A stretch of 64,000 nucleotides of DNA from JAAYZH01 sp964479695 (GCA_964479695.1 CAYZSO010000002.1:1-64000), one strand, 5' to 3'. Positions 34,965 to 44,080 are shown, numbered from the stretch's first letter. Notes: generated by a model from the letters alone, not told the origin. Numbers and translations: made by a program.

Positions 34965-36311
34965 TCAAGTTACCTCGAGCAAATGCAGCAGCATGCTTGC
35001 GACGAAGGCTGGGTAGGAGTCGAAAATCGCCTCGTCGATTTGGAATTTCGGGTGGTGAAGCTCGTGGACGATCCCCGCCGCCTCATTCCCGACGCCCGCG
35101 AGCAGAAAAAACCCCGGAACATGTTGCGCGAACACGCCGAAGTCCTCAGCGCCCATCGAGGGCGTGATGTCCTGAACTGCGGTGAAGCGCCCATCTTCGC
35201 CCATATAATCGGAAATCACGTCAGCCAGGTCGGCGTTGTTGATCGTCGGGGCGAAGTTTTCGTGGATGTGAAGGTCGATTTCCACTTCGTAGAGTTCGGC
35301 CAAAGACCGGCAAATCGCCCGCAAACGCTCGTGCACCAGTTTTTGGACAGGTACCGAGAAGTAGCGCACCGTGCCCAGCATGGTGAGGTCGTCCGGGATG
35401 ACATTGTTGACCGACCCGCCATGGATGGAGCAAAGGCTGATCACCACCGTTTCCATGGCGTTGACGTCGTAGTTTTTGATGGCTTCGGTTTCAAGAATGA
35501 GCCTGGCCGCGACGGGCAGCGGGTTTTTCGCTTCGTGAGGGCGGCCGGCATGGCCGCCGCGGCCTTGGATTTTGATCGTCAAGATGTCGGTTCCGGCCAT
35601 CAGGTCGCCGGCCTTGACGCCGATTTGGCCCACAGGTAGCGAAGGCCAAACATGGGTGCCGAGGATGGCTTTGACAGGCGGGTTTTCGAGGACACCGGCT
35701 TCAATCATGGGTTTCGCGCCGCCTGACGTCTCTTCGGCAGTTTGAAAGATAAATTTGACCTGGCCGCGCCACTCCGAGCGAGTCTCATAGAGGAGTTTCA
35801 AGGCTCCCAGCGCAATCGCAGTATGCGCGTCATGGCCGCACGCATGCATTTGCCCAGGATGCGTGGAGCAATAATCTACAGAACTTACTTCATTCACCGG
35901 CAACGCATCCATATCCGCGCGATACGCCACGCAAGTTTCGTGGTCGGCGGCGCTTTCAGGGCAGTCGAGGCTTTCGGAACCCCCAGCGCCGTCGAGGCTT
36001 TCGGAGTCCCCAGCGCCTTCGGGGCCTTCAGTGTCGTCAGCGCCTGCCGGTTTTCCAGCGCCTTCGCCCAATCCTCGTACGTCGGCGACTTCGCCCAATC
36101 CTCGCACCAAGGCGACGATGCCGTTGTTACCAACGTTTGGTAACACCTCCACCTCGTCGCCGATCGCCGCAAGCGCCGCCAGTACGTAGGCGCGGGTCTT
36201 GGGGAGATCCTCGCTGAGTTCAGGAATCTTGTGGAGCTCTCTGCGGTTGGTAACGAAGTCTTTGGCCAAAGCCACCCCCAACTCCGCCAATTTCTTATCT
36301 AGTTCATTCAT
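34965..36311 (-). CDS. M20-family amidohydrolase with internal low-complexity insertion
   Basis: A 448-residue M20D enzyme. Conserved parts: FVTNRRELHKIPELSE, CVAYRADMDALPVNE, MHACGHDAHTAIALGALKLL, IFQTAEETSGGAKPMIEAG and ITPSMGAEDFGVFA. Residues about 71-126 (36101-35934) hold a Gly/Glu/Ser-rich repeat (EGAGDSESLDGAGGSESLD) exactly where relatives have only a short hairpin between NGIVALVRG and CVAYRADMDALP. The family is otherwise about 390 residues. It lies 200 bp downstream of a YfcC-type carrier on the same strand. AAGGAGG precedes the ATG at 36311, and a perfect CTTTGGCCAAAG is at 36260. Confidence 0.9.
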   Translation of the reverse strand: MNELDKKLAELGVALAKDFVTNRRELHKIPELSEDLPKTRAYVLAALAAIGDEVEVLPNVGNNGIVALVRGLGEVADVRGLGEGAGKPAGADDTEGPEGAGDSESLDGAGGSESLDCPESAADHETCVAYRADMDALPVNEVSSVDYCSTHPGQMHACGHDAHTAIALGALKLLYETRSEWRGQVKFIFQTAEETSGGAKPMIEAGVLENPPVKAILGTHVWPSLPVGQIGVKAGDLMAGTDILTIKIQGRGGHAGRPHEAKNPLPVAARLILETEAIKNYDVNAMETVVISLCSIHGGSVNNVIPDDLTMLGTVRYFSVPVQKLVHERLRAICRSLAELYEVEIDLHIHENFAPTINNADLADVISDYMGEDGRFTAVQDITPSMGAEDFGVFAQHVPGFFLLAGVGNEAAGIVHELHHPKFQIDEAIFDSYPAFVASMLLHLLEVT

Positions 36312-36337
36312 CCTGTACCTCCTTGCGAGCGCCTCGC

Positions 36338-36500
36338 TGCTCTAACACAACACCACTAACATACAAACGCAGATGCAACCACTGCGGCAGCAGCAACGCC
36401 GCTCTAACACAACACCTCTAACTTACAAACGCAGATGCAACCACTGCGGCGGCGGCAGCAACGCCGCTCTAATTCCGCAACTCTAACACAACAACACTAA
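36338..36500. repeat. 62-65 bp tandem repeat upstream of the M20 gene
   Basis: Units begin TCTAACACAACACC at 36341 and 36403, with a third truncated unit from about 36468. They share AAACGCAGATGCAACCACTG and a CGGCAGCAGCAACGCC end of variable length. The array fills the carrier-to-amidohydrolase gap. Confidence 0.88.
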
Positions 36501-36510
36501 CTTACAAACC

Positions 36511-37953
36511 TTACTGCCAATCGATGGCGGTGGCGATGGCGATGAAAATCCAGCCGACAACGTAGAGGAGGCCGACGACTTTGATGATGTATTTCAGCCA
36601 CTTCTCGTAAGGGACACGCGCCATCGCGAGCATCGCCAGCATCGAGCCGCCGGTCGGAATGATAAGGTTCGTGAAACCGTCACCGATCTGGAAGGCCAGA
36701 ACGGCAATTTGGCGGTTCACGCCGATCAAGTCAGACAGCGGTATAATAATCGGCATGGTGACCATCGCTTGGCCGCTGCCGGAAGGGACGAAGAAATTGA
36801 AGATCCCCTGAATCGGAGTCATCAAGATCGCCGAGATCGTCGGGTTGAAGTTGGCCAAAGGCGCCGACAGCGAGTTGATAATCGTATCCGCGATGAGCCC
36901 TTGCTCCATCACCACTTGGATGGCGCGTGCGAAACCAACCAACAGCGCGCCCGACGTGACGCTGGCCGCGCCCTCGTAGAAGGTCTCAATGAAGCCATCC
37001 ATCGAAAATTTGCCGACAATACCGAAAATAATCGCGTAGAGCACAAACAAAGCAGAAATTTCCGTCAAATACCACTGGTGAACCAGAACACCATAAATAA
37101 TTACGCCGACAAAAGACACCAGCAAAAGAATCAACACGATACCACGGCGGTCCAGAGCATATTTATCAAGATTTTGTTTGTCAATCTGCAAACCTTCGGT
37201 AGAGATGCCTTTCACGAGGGATTTGCTGGGGTCTTTGTCCACCTTCTTCGCGTAACTCACCATATAGAGATAGAGAATCGTCAGACAAACAATACAGAAA
37301 ATCGTACGCAGCCCCATTCCGGAGAAAGTCGGCAGGTCGGCAATTTCGTGGGCAACACCGACCGTATAAGCATTAATCGGCGACGTTCCGAAGCCCACCG
37401 CCAGAGCGCCCACCACAGCCGAGGCCGCCGTCATCAGGTCGAAGCCCAGCCCCAGCACCACCATAATTCCGACGGGCACAAAAGCAATCAAATTCTCAAA
37501 CCCAATCGCCACACCGAAGAAACCAAATACCGCCGTCACCAGCGCCAGCCCAACATACTTTGAAATATTGTGCTTCTCAATGGTGCGAATCATGATGCCG
37601 ATACCGTTCTCGATCGCACCCGTCCTCTCCAGCACTTTGAACATGCCGCCGGCCAGAAAAATAACAAACACCACACTGCCGGCAGCAACCAGCCCTTGCG
37701 GGACCGCGCGGAAAATGTCGAAAAACCCGACTTTCATCGCGTCCGTTTTCTCGATCTGATGATAGCTCCCGGCAATCACGCCTTCGCGGCCGTTCGGCAA
37801 TATCTCCCGATCGAACACGCCCGACGGCACAATCCACGTCAGAATCGCCATCATCACCAGAATTCCGAAAATGATCACCAGTGCATTGGGTATCTTGTTA
37901 TACCAATGCTGTTTCTTCTCGAGGGCCGTTTTGTCGCTCGTTTTTTCGCTCAT
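36511..37953 (-). CDS. YfcC-family (DcuC-like) carrier (second copy)
   Basis: A 480-residue membrane carrier of the same family as 19965-21362 and similarly paired with an M20 gene. It has about 12 hydrophobic segments. Signatures are NALVIIFGILVMMAILTWIVPSG, VFVIFLAGGMFKVLERTGAIE, FFVPSGSGQAMVTMPIIIPL and QIGDGFTNLIIPTGGSMLAML. Substrate is probably an amino acid derivative or carboxylate, inferred from the paired hydrolase. TCAATTCAAG repeats occupy the upstream region, where a candidate promoter is seen at 38107-38135. Confidence 0.88.
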   Translation of the reverse strand: MSEKTSDKTALEKKQHWYNKIPNALVIIFGILVMMAILTWIVPSGVFDREILPNGREGVIAGSYHQIEKTDAMKVGFFDIFRAVPQGLVAAGSVVFVIFLAGGMFKVLERTGAIENGIGIMIRTIEKHNISKYVGLALVTAVFGFFGVAIGFENLIAFVPVGIMVVLGLGFDLMTAASAVVGALAVGFGTSPINAYTVGVAHEIADLPTFSGMGLRTIFCIVCLTILYLYMVSYAKKVDKDPSKSLVKGISTEGLQIDKQNLDKYALDRRGIVLILLLVSFVGVIIYGVLVHQWYLTEISALFVLYAIIFGIVGKFSMDGFIETFYEGAASVTSGALLVGFARAIQVVMEQGLIADTIINSLSAPLANFNPTISAILMTPIQGIFNFFVPSGSGQAMVTMPIIIPLSDLIGVNRQIAVLAFQIGDGFTNLIIPTGGSMLAMLAMARVPYEKWLKYIIKVVGLLYVVGWIFIAIATAIDWQ

Positions 37954-37967
37954 AACAATTTCCTTTT

Positions 37968-38105
37968 CAATTCAAGTTTCTTTCAATTCAAGTTTCTTTC
38001 AATTCAAGTTTCTTTGTGTTCAAGTATCTTTGAGGTCAAGTTTCCATCAATTCAAGTATCTTTGAGGTCAAGTTTCCATCAATTCAAGTATCAATGAGTC
38101 CAAGT
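37968..38105. repeat. TTCAAGTTTCTT-type tandem repeats
   Basis: About eight imperfect 16-bp units (CAATTCAAGTTTCTTT, later GAGGTCAAGTTTCCAT and CAATTCAAGTATCTTT) lie between the carrier ATG and its candidate promoter, so they would be transcribed as leader. Confidence 0.88.
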
Positions 38106-38106
38106 A

Positions 38107-38135
38107 TCTATAAATTGTAGCGTAAATATGAACAA
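38107..38135 (-). promoter_or_regulatory. Candidate promoter of the YfcC carrier
   Basis: Minus-strand TTGTTC (38130-38135), 17 bp, TATAGA (38107-38112). Both hexamers match the housekeeping consensus at four of six positions. Confidence 0.35.
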
Positions 38136-38205
38136 CGCGTCGACCGAATAGTCATTTTCCATTAAGATAATAGGTAGTAAGTAGTCGCCAACTCCGGAGG
38201 TCCCC

Positions 38206-39180
38206 ATGCAAATCGCTGAAAGTAATGCCGTTTTCACTCAAGCAGTCGCCTATGCAAGAACATTCTTGCCGCAAGGCAAGGTCGCGAACTATATCCCTGA
38301 GTTGGCCAAAGCCGACGCCTCCCAACTCGGAATCTGCGTCGTCAACCAAGAAGGGCAGCTCTTCGCAGCAGGCGACTTCACCACACCCTTCACCATGCAA
38401 AGCATCGGCAAAGTCTTCGCCCTCCTCATGGCTCAGGAGATCTTTGGCCAAGAACATGTCTTCACCAAAGTCGGCATGGAACCCTCAGGCGCCGGCTTCT
38501 CCGAACTCACCACCCTTGGCGAATTCTCCGACAAACCAAGTAACCCTTTCATCAACGCCGGAGCCATCGTCCTAACCTCGATGCTATCGAGCCAAGTGAG
38601 CTTCGACGAATTTCTTGCCTTCACCAGGAAACTCTGCAGGAACCCGGCTTTGGCCATAAACGAGCGAGTCTACGCCTCCGAGACCCTCCATTCCGACCGC
38701 AACCACTCCATCGCCTGGGAACTGAAGCGCTTAAAGTTGCTGAGCAACGACCTCGCCGAATCGCTGGATTTCTACACAAAACTCTGCTCCGTCGAGCTGA
38801 CCGCAGCCGACCTCGCCCGCTTCGGCCAACTCCTCGCCAATCACGGCGCAGCGGTCGGCGAGGCCAGCGCCGAGGCAAGTGCGCCGGCATTCAGTGGCGT
38901 TGCGGCTGGCGAGCGCTGGCTCGAAGCCAAGAACGTGACGACCGCCCTTAGCTTGATGTTCACTTGCGGACTTTACAATGGGACCGGTTCGTTTGCGGTG
39001 CAAGCCGGTCTTCCGGCCAAATCCGGCGTCGGCGGCGGCATTGTGGCGGTGATTCCGGGGAAGATGGGGATCGGAACTTTCGGCCCTGCACTGGATGCGA
39101 ACGGCAACAGCATTGGCGGTATGAAGATTTTGGATTATCTCTCGTCGCAGCTAGGTTGGCATCAATTCGGCCCGAAGTGA
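38206..39180 (+). CDS. glsA: Glutaminase
   Basis: Hydrolyses L-glutamine to glutamate and ammonia. It is 324 residues, normal for the bacterial beta-lactamase-fold glutaminases. Family segments: GKVANYIPELAKAD, PFTMQSIGKVFALL with the catalytic Ser66 and Lys69, GMEPSGAGFSEL, NPFINAGAIV and SGVGGGIVAVIPGKMGIG near the C-terminus. CCGGAGGT lies at the right distance from the ATG at 38206. Its last 221 bp overlap, on the opposite strand, the extended tail of the SGNH hydrolase gene. Confidence 0.93.
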   Translation: MQIAESNAVFTQAVAYARTFLPQGKVANYIPELAKADASQLGICVVNQEGQLFAAGDFTTPFTMQSIGKVFALLMAQEIFGQEHVFTKVGMEPSGAGFSELTTLGEFSDKPSNPFINAGAIVLTSMLSSQVSFDEFLAFTRKLCRNPALAINERVYASETLHSDRNHSIAWELKRLKLLSNDLAESLDFYTKLCSVELTAADLARFGQLLANHGAAVGEASAEASAPAFSGVAAGERWLEAKNVTTALSLMFTCGLYNGTGSFAVQAGLPAKSGVGGGIVAVIPGKMGIGTFGPALDANGNSIGGMKILDYLSSQLGWHQFGPK

Positions 39181-40027
39181 GCCGGGTGTAGCCACCCGAA
39201 GCCGATCCGCGGCGCTCAGCGAGGGCTTCATTCAACGCTCTGCGAGAGTTCTGAATAGAGCTCGACGTAGATTTCGGCGTGGAGCCCGACTCAGAGTCAA
39301 GCGGAACCGCCGAAATCACCGGAGCCAAAGTTTCGGCGATGAGACGACAGCCTTTGGCATTGGGGTGGACGCCGTCGAAAGCGAAAAGATCCGAGCGGTC
39401 TTCAGTCAAGGCATAAAGATCCACAACCGCAGCGACGGTCGGCAATTCCTCGCCAATTTCGGAGATCACTTCGCGGACAATGGCCAATTCCTTCGGGCGG
39501 ACACCATAATAACCTTGTCCGGGAGGTCTGCGGCGGCTTCGCAGAAATGCATAAGTTGGTATGAGCAGAACAAACTTCGCCTTGGGCATAGCCATGTGGT
39601 ATTGCTCCAAGAGAGCCAAATATTCGAGGTGAAACGCCTCCCTGCCCCGCCAATTCCAAGGTTTGCAGTCGTTGGTGCCGAAACCCACCACAATAATGTC
39701 CGCATCACTTCGCAGAGCCAGCTGATGTTTGCGGTAGCGGTGGTAGCCTAATTTAGCGAAGGAGGAGGCGGAGGCTTTGTTTTGGCCAAAGTTAATCACT
39801 TGAAACCCCTGTAGCAACCGATTCAGCTGATGCGGCCAGTTGTTCCGAAACCAATTGTGCAAAAACATCCCATATGTGCCGCTGTCCCCAATACAAGCCA
39901 CGCGGGTGCGGCCACGCTTTGGCCCATAAATAACTGGGTAGAACCAAAACCCCCCATACGCTAAAATAAACAGAGTTAAGCCACCTGCCGCCGCGAGGCT
40001 GATACTGATCCACTTAACCATCTCCAT
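38960..40027 (-). CDS. SGNH/GDSL-type hydrolase with anomalous C-terminal tail
   Basis: A membrane-anchored esterase-like protein. Residues 4-30 form an uncleaved-type signal or membrane segment. The SGNH fold follows with block I ACIGDSGTYG (Ser49), block III GFGTND, and block V DGVHPNAKG (Asp218, His221). The recognisable domain ends near residue 241. The remaining 114 residues (from VPLDSESG) are Arg/Ser/Pro-rich, match nothing I know, and from about residue 283 are read antisense through the 3' end of glsA. Either the original stop has been lost or the tail is not functional. GGGAGG precedes the ATG at 40027. Confidence 0.75.
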   Translation of the reverse strand: MEMVKWISISLAAAGGLTLFILAYGGFWFYPVIYGPKRGRTRVACIGDSGTYGMFLHNWFRNNWPHQLNRLLQGFQVINFGQNKASASSFAKLGYHRYRKHQLALRSDADIIVVGFGTNDCKPWNWRGREAFHLEYLALLEQYHMAMPKAKFVLLIPTYAFLRSRRRPPGQGYYGVRPKELAIVREVISEIGEELPTVAAVVDLYALTEDRSDLFAFDGVHPNAKGCRLIAETLAPVISAVPLDSESGSTPKSTSSSIQNSRRALNEALAERRGSASGGYTRLTSGRIDANLAATRDNPKSSYRQCCCRSHPVQGRKFRSPSSPESPPQCRRRRRIWPEDRLAPQTNRSHCKVRK

Positions 40028-40319
40028 CTCAAGCCTCCCCTGCCGCCGCTGCCTCTACCGCCTCCGCTGCCGCCTCAGTTGCTGCCGTCGCAACCACCGC
40101 TGCTACCGCCTCAGCCACCGCAGCCGCCGCCAGCGAAAGTAACGCGATTCCCCTAACATTCTGCCAACCTCATTTCGGTAACAGCATTCTGTCTGCTCTC
40201 ATTGTAGAATAATTTTAAGCTCCGGCGGAGAACCATCTGCATGGAACCGATATAAGAACCAATACTAGAACCAAAACAAATACAAACAAATACAAATCTA
40301 AAACAAAGCGAGGTCCCCC
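40028..40319. other. Divergent spacer with GCC-rich repeats
   Basis: Positions 40030-40135 are degenerate GCCGCCGCTGCC/ACCGCCTC units, and 40235-40310 are AACCAATACTAG/AAACAAATAC units. The 40195-40215 part is AT-rich, but I cannot pick a firm promoter for either flanking gene. Confidence 0.55.
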
Positions 40320-41525
40320 ATGAATCCAATTGTAAGGCTCGGTCTCAAGATCGCTTCCCTGCCTATTTTTGACGTGACGAAGAACTACCAGCGTATCCGC
40401 CGCGCCCAGGAGACCTTAGCGCCGGATGCCCATGAGGTCGCCCAAGATGATTTCGTCCTGTTTGACGAATACCTGGCCTGCGGTGACGGTGAATCCAACG
40501 TGCCGGTACGCATATTTGTGCCGAAGAACCAACTCCAAAACGGCATCATCATCTTTATCCACGGCGGCGGCTATGTGACCGGAAATGTGGACACATACAC
40601 CGAACCCTGTGGCCGCCTAGCCACCGAATCCGGCCGAATCGTCTGTTCGATTGACTATTCTTTGGCTCCCGAGCATCCATTCCCGCAAGGACTCGAGGAC
40701 TGCATTTGTGTGACCGGCGAACTCAGCGATTATTTCTCAGTGAAAAACGACCCGCGCCTCCACCCCATCACCATTATGGGCGACTCCGCAGGCGGCAATC
40801 TCGCGACGGTCACCGCCCGCATCCTCAGGGAAACGATGGACTACAGTCCCGACCTCCAGATCCTCCTCTACCCAGCAGTCGGAAACGATTATTCAGAGAA
40901 TTCGCCGTTCCCATCCGTGATCGAAAAAGGCGAAGATTTCGGCCTCACCCGGCGCAACATGCTGGAATACTATGAGCTCTATTTGGACGACCCGGCCCTC
41001 CTTCAGGATCCTCGCGTCTCCCCCCTGCTCGCCCCCGACAAATCAATTCTCCCCCCAGCCCTCATCGTCACTTGCGAGCACGACCTTCTCCGTGACGAAG
41101 GCGAAGAATACGGCCGCCAGTTGGAGCAGGCCGGTGTCCCGGTCGAGGTCCACCGCATTCCGGACGTGCCCCACGGTTTCTTCTCGAACGGCCCCATCTT
41201 CCCTGACCAGAACAAGCATCTAGTCGAGCTCATCCGCGACTACCTGGATCGCTGGGTTCCGGATGATTCCACAGCGGTAGCATTCGACCCTTCCTCTAAT
41301 GTATTCAATTCGGCCAAAGCCGCCTCCACCGCCTTAGATTCCTCGGCCAAAGCCGCCTCCACCGCCTTCGATTCTTCAGCCACTGCCGCCGCTGACGCGT
41401 TCGACTCTTCGGCCAAAGCCGCTGCCGACGCATTCGACTCGTCGGCAAAAGCAGCCGCCGACGCATTAGATCCCGAAGACTCGCCGCTGTTACCCGATCT
41501 CTCAGCTGCCCACGCAGAGAGTTAA
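40320..41525 (+). CDS. Alpha/beta hydrolase, HSL (Abhydrolase_3) family, with C-terminal 11-residue repeats
   Basis: Esterase/lipase of the hormone-sensitive-lipase class, 401 residues. Visible: oxyanion-hole IFIHGGGYVTGN, nucleophile elbow MGDSAGGNLATV, and VPHGFFSNGP with the catalytic His. The normal domain ends near residue 318 (LIRDYLDRWVP). It is followed by an Ala/Ser-rich extension with five 11-residue units of the type SAKAASTALDS/SAKAAADAFDS (41310-41474), which would make a long amphipathic helix. Three of the units encode the GGCCAAAGCC motif. The next gene starts 3 bp downstream, so the hydrolase and acyltransferase are co-translated. Confidence 0.88.
   Translation: MNPIVRLGLKIASLPIFDVTKNYQRIRRAQETLAPDAHEVAQDDFVLFDEYLACGDGESNVPVRIFVPKNQLQNGIIIFIHGGGYVTGNVDTYTEPCGRLATESGRIVCSIDYSLAPEHPFPQGLEDCICVTGELSDYFSVKNDPRLHPITIMGDSAGGNLATVTARILRETMDYSPDLQILLYPAVGNDYSENSPFPSVIEKGEDFGLTRRNMLEYYELYLDDPALLQDPRVSPLLAPDKSILPPALIVTCEHDLLRDEGEEYGRQLEQAGVPVEVHRIPDVPHGFFSNGPIFPDQNKHLVELIRDYLDRWVPDDSTAVAFDPSSNVFNSAKAASTALDSSAKAASTAFDSSATAAADAFDSSAKAAADAFDSSAKAAADALDPEDSPLLPDLSAAHAES
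41310..41474 (+). repeat. 33-bp in-frame repeat in the hydrolase gene
   Basis: Five consecutive 33-bp units of the form TCGGCCAAAGCCGCCTCCAC plus 13 more bases encode 11-residue helix-prone repeats. Confidence 0.88.
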
Positions 41526-41528
41526 GCC

Positions 41529-43946
41529 ATGGCACAGCGCGAAGAAGACATCGAACAACGGGAACATGGAGCTGCGCATCCAGCAGATGGGGCAGCGCAA
41601 TCCACTGACGCAGCGCCGCAACCAACCAGCGCCGACCAGCCACTCACCGACCAGCCACTCACCGACCAGCCACTCACCGACCAGCCACTCACCGACCAGC
41701 CACTCACCAACCAGCCACTCACCGACCAGCCACTCACCGACGAGGCCAAGCAAGAAGAGCGCCGGCGGCTGGCAACGGCGCGAATCGGCGAGCGCCCCTG
41801 GTTGCCGCTCGATAACGCCTCGAAAATTTTCCTCTCCACCATGTCCAACGTCGACACCAAAGTCTTCCGCATCACCGCCGGCCTCGCCAAGCTAGTCCGC
41901 CCCGACCTTTTGCAGGAGGCTTTGGATTCCGCCTACGACAGCTTCCCCATGTACCACGGAATCATTCGCCGCGGCACATTTTGGTACTTCATCGAACGCT
42001 CCGACCTCCGCCCCGAAATCGCCCCCGAAAACGACATTCCCTGCGCCCAAATCTTCACGCAAGGCTACCGCGGCCTCCTGTTCCGCGTCCTTTACCGCGC
42101 CAATCGCATCCATCTCGAGGTCTTTCACGCCCTTTCAGACGGCAACGGCGCCATCAGTTTCTTCCAGCTCCTCCTCATCACCTATCTTCGTCTCTGCCGC
42201 CTCGCCGACGGTCAAACCGCCGACACACCGCTCCCCCACTACATCGCCTCCGACAGTGCACAGGACAGCTTCACCGAATTTTTCTCGGCCAAAGCCGCCC
42301 CCTCCAACTCCTCCACCACCGACGCCAACCCCAGCGACACCACCTCCACAACGCCACCACCCAAACTTCCTAAGCCAAAAGAAAAGGTTTACCACGTCAA
42401 AGGCCGCCAAACCACCGACGGCCGCATGAATATTTTGGAACTCCATTTACGAACCTCCAAAGTCCTCACCACCGCCCGAGCCGCCGGCGGCACCTTAACC
42501 ACTTATCTATCCGCCATCTTCATGCAAGCCATTTACGACACCATGCCACCGCAAACAAAGGCCGCCCGCGACTGGCAATTCGTGCTTTCCGTCCCCGTCG
42601 ACCTTCGCCAATTCTACCCCTCACTCACCTCGCGAAACTTCTTCGCCACAGTCATGCTCCGCTACGTATTTCAAAGGGGGAGGGAGGCGTCTTTGGCCGA
42701 AATAACAGCCGAACTCTCCGAGAACCTCCGCCAAGAAGCCACCAAAGAACGCATCTCAGCCAAAGCCCAAAGCCTCGTCAAACTCGAACAAAACATCTTC
42801 CTGCGCCTCACACCCCTCTACCTCAAAGACGCCGTCCTCCGCCTCGCAAACCACGTCAACAACCGCGGAATCACGGCCTCCATGACCAATGTCGGGCGCT
42901 TCCGCATGCCCGGCGAAATTCAGGACGACCTCCAAGAAGCCATCATCCTAACCTCCGCCGTCCGCCCGCAATTTTCCGTCCAAAGCTACGACAACGACCT
43001 CTCCATCACCTTCACCTCCCCCAAAATGAGCACCGCCATCCAAGACCGCTACCGCGAAATTCTGGAAGAGCAAGGCCTCACCATCACCTTCGCCGTCGAA
43101 TCCATCGCCCCCGAAGGTGACGGCAACGTCTACAAAACCTCCCAAACCGCTGAGGTGGTTGAGGAGGTTGAGGCTGCTGAAGCCGCTGAAGCCGCTGAGG
43201 TGATTGAGGGGGTTGAGGATGTTGAGGTTGAGGTAGCCGCTTCCCCCGAGGTGGTTTCGGCGGCTTTGGCCACATCTGCGCCAGTAACACCCGACGCACC
43301 CAACTCTACCAACCCAACCAACTCACCCAACCCAGCCGCCGGCCAGGTCACCGATGACATCCACGGCCGAACCAGCGCCAAATATCCACCCTACCCTACG
43401 ATTCCCGTCGAAACCAACCTCCCATTTATGGCCGCCATCTTGACGGCATCCACAATCTTCCTCATGGTGCTGTACTCAATAGGCAACTTACTGTGGAACT
43501 GGCAATTGCCTGTCGCCACAATCCTAATCGCCATCGCAACCATTTGGATCGTTGTGATGGGAATCCTCCGCAACCTCCACAACCCAGCCTGGTCAATCCT
43601 CCGGCAAACCATGATTCTAGCCGTCGGAATGGTGCTGATTGACTGGCTTTCCGGCTGGTCGGGGTGGTCTTTGACCTGGGCAATACCATTCATCTTCACC
43701 GGCTCAATCATCGCCACCCAAATCACCCTACTCGCCTCGCGCAAAGCCCTCGAACGCGGCGTTTTCTTCCTCCAAATCGAAGCCATCCTCGCCCTCCTCC
43801 CGGCCCTCTTCATTTTGCTCCGCCTCGTCTCCCCCACCTGGCCCAGCTGGATGGCCGTCGGCGTCGGCACCGTCTCATTCATAATCACAGCCATCTGGCG
43901 CCGCAAAATCCTGGGCGAAGAAGTCAAGCGCAAACTCCATTTCTAG
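41529..43946 (+). CDS. Condensation-type acyltransferase fused to a C-terminal multi-pass membrane domain
   Basis: An 805-residue protein in at least four parts. (1) Residues 1-75: charged, with seven DQPLT units (41634-41738). (2) Residues about 80-530: a condensation/alcohol-acetyltransferase-like domain (PWLPLDNASKIFLSTMSN, then EVFHALSDGNG with the HxxxDG catalytic motif near residue 200, and LSVPVDLRQFYPS). (3) An acidic Glu/Ala/Val linker of about 80 residues. (4) From about residue 617: PPYPTIPVETNLP followed by six predicted membrane spans, resembling DUF6320-type proteins from memory. The start has no strong ribosome site and follows the hydrolase stop by 3 bp. It probably acylates an alcohol or lipid at the membrane; inference. 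Confidence 0.78.
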   Translation: MAQREEDIEQREHGAAHPADGAAQSTDAAPQPTSADQPLTDQPLTDQPLTDQPLTDQPLTNQPLTDQPLTDEAKQEERRRLATARIGERPWLPLDNASKIFLSTMSNVDTKVFRITAGLAKLVRPDLLQEALDSAYDSFPMYHGIIRRGTFWYFIERSDLRPEIAPENDIPCAQIFTQGYRGLLFRVLYRANRIHLEVFHALSDGNGAISFFQLLLITYLRLCRLADGQTADTPLPHYIASDSAQDSFTEFFSAKAAPSNSSTTDANPSDTTSTTPPPKLPKPKEKVYHVKGRQTTDGRMNILELHLRTSKVLTTARAAGGTLTTYLSAIFMQAIYDTMPPQTKAARDWQFVLSVPVDLRQFYPSLTSRNFFATVMLRYVFQRGREASLAEITAELSENLRQEATKERISAKAQSLVKLEQNIFLRLTPLYLKDAVLRLANHVNNRGITASMTNVGRFRMPGEIQDDLQEAIILTSAVRPQFSVQSYDNDLSITFTSPKMSTAIQDRYREILEEQGLTITFAVESIAPEGDGNVYKTSQTAEVVEEVEAAEAAEAAEVIEGVEDVEVEVAASPEVVSAALATSAPVTPDAPNSTNPTNSPNPAAGQVTDDIHGRTSAKYPPYPTIPVETNLPFMAAILTASTIFLMVLYSIGNLLWNWQLPVATILIAIATIWIVVMGILRNLHNPAWSILRQTMILAVGMVLIDWLSGWSGWSLTWAIPFIFTGSIIATQITLLASRKALERGVFFLQIEAILALLPALFILLRLVSPTWPSWMAVGVGTVSFIITAIWRRKILGEEVKRKLHF

Positions 43947-44080
43947 GTGCGATGGTTTATGGTTTATGGTGGTTTTTGGTGGCTTATGTGATATGTGTGG
44001 TTTGTGGTAGTTTATGCGACGTACTTCGAGCTATTGGTTGTTTAGGCATATCAATTCATTAAGAATTTTTCGGCCAAAGC

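Noticed and set aside
34383..35639. 418-codon plus-strand frame through the 15-bp repeat
   Set aside because: It is antisense to the aldo/keto reductase and M20 genes, and the 15-bp repeat keeps it open artificially.
36709..37563. 284-codon His/Arg/Asn-rich plus-strand frame
   Set aside because: It is the antisense of the second YfcC carrier and has typical shadow composition.
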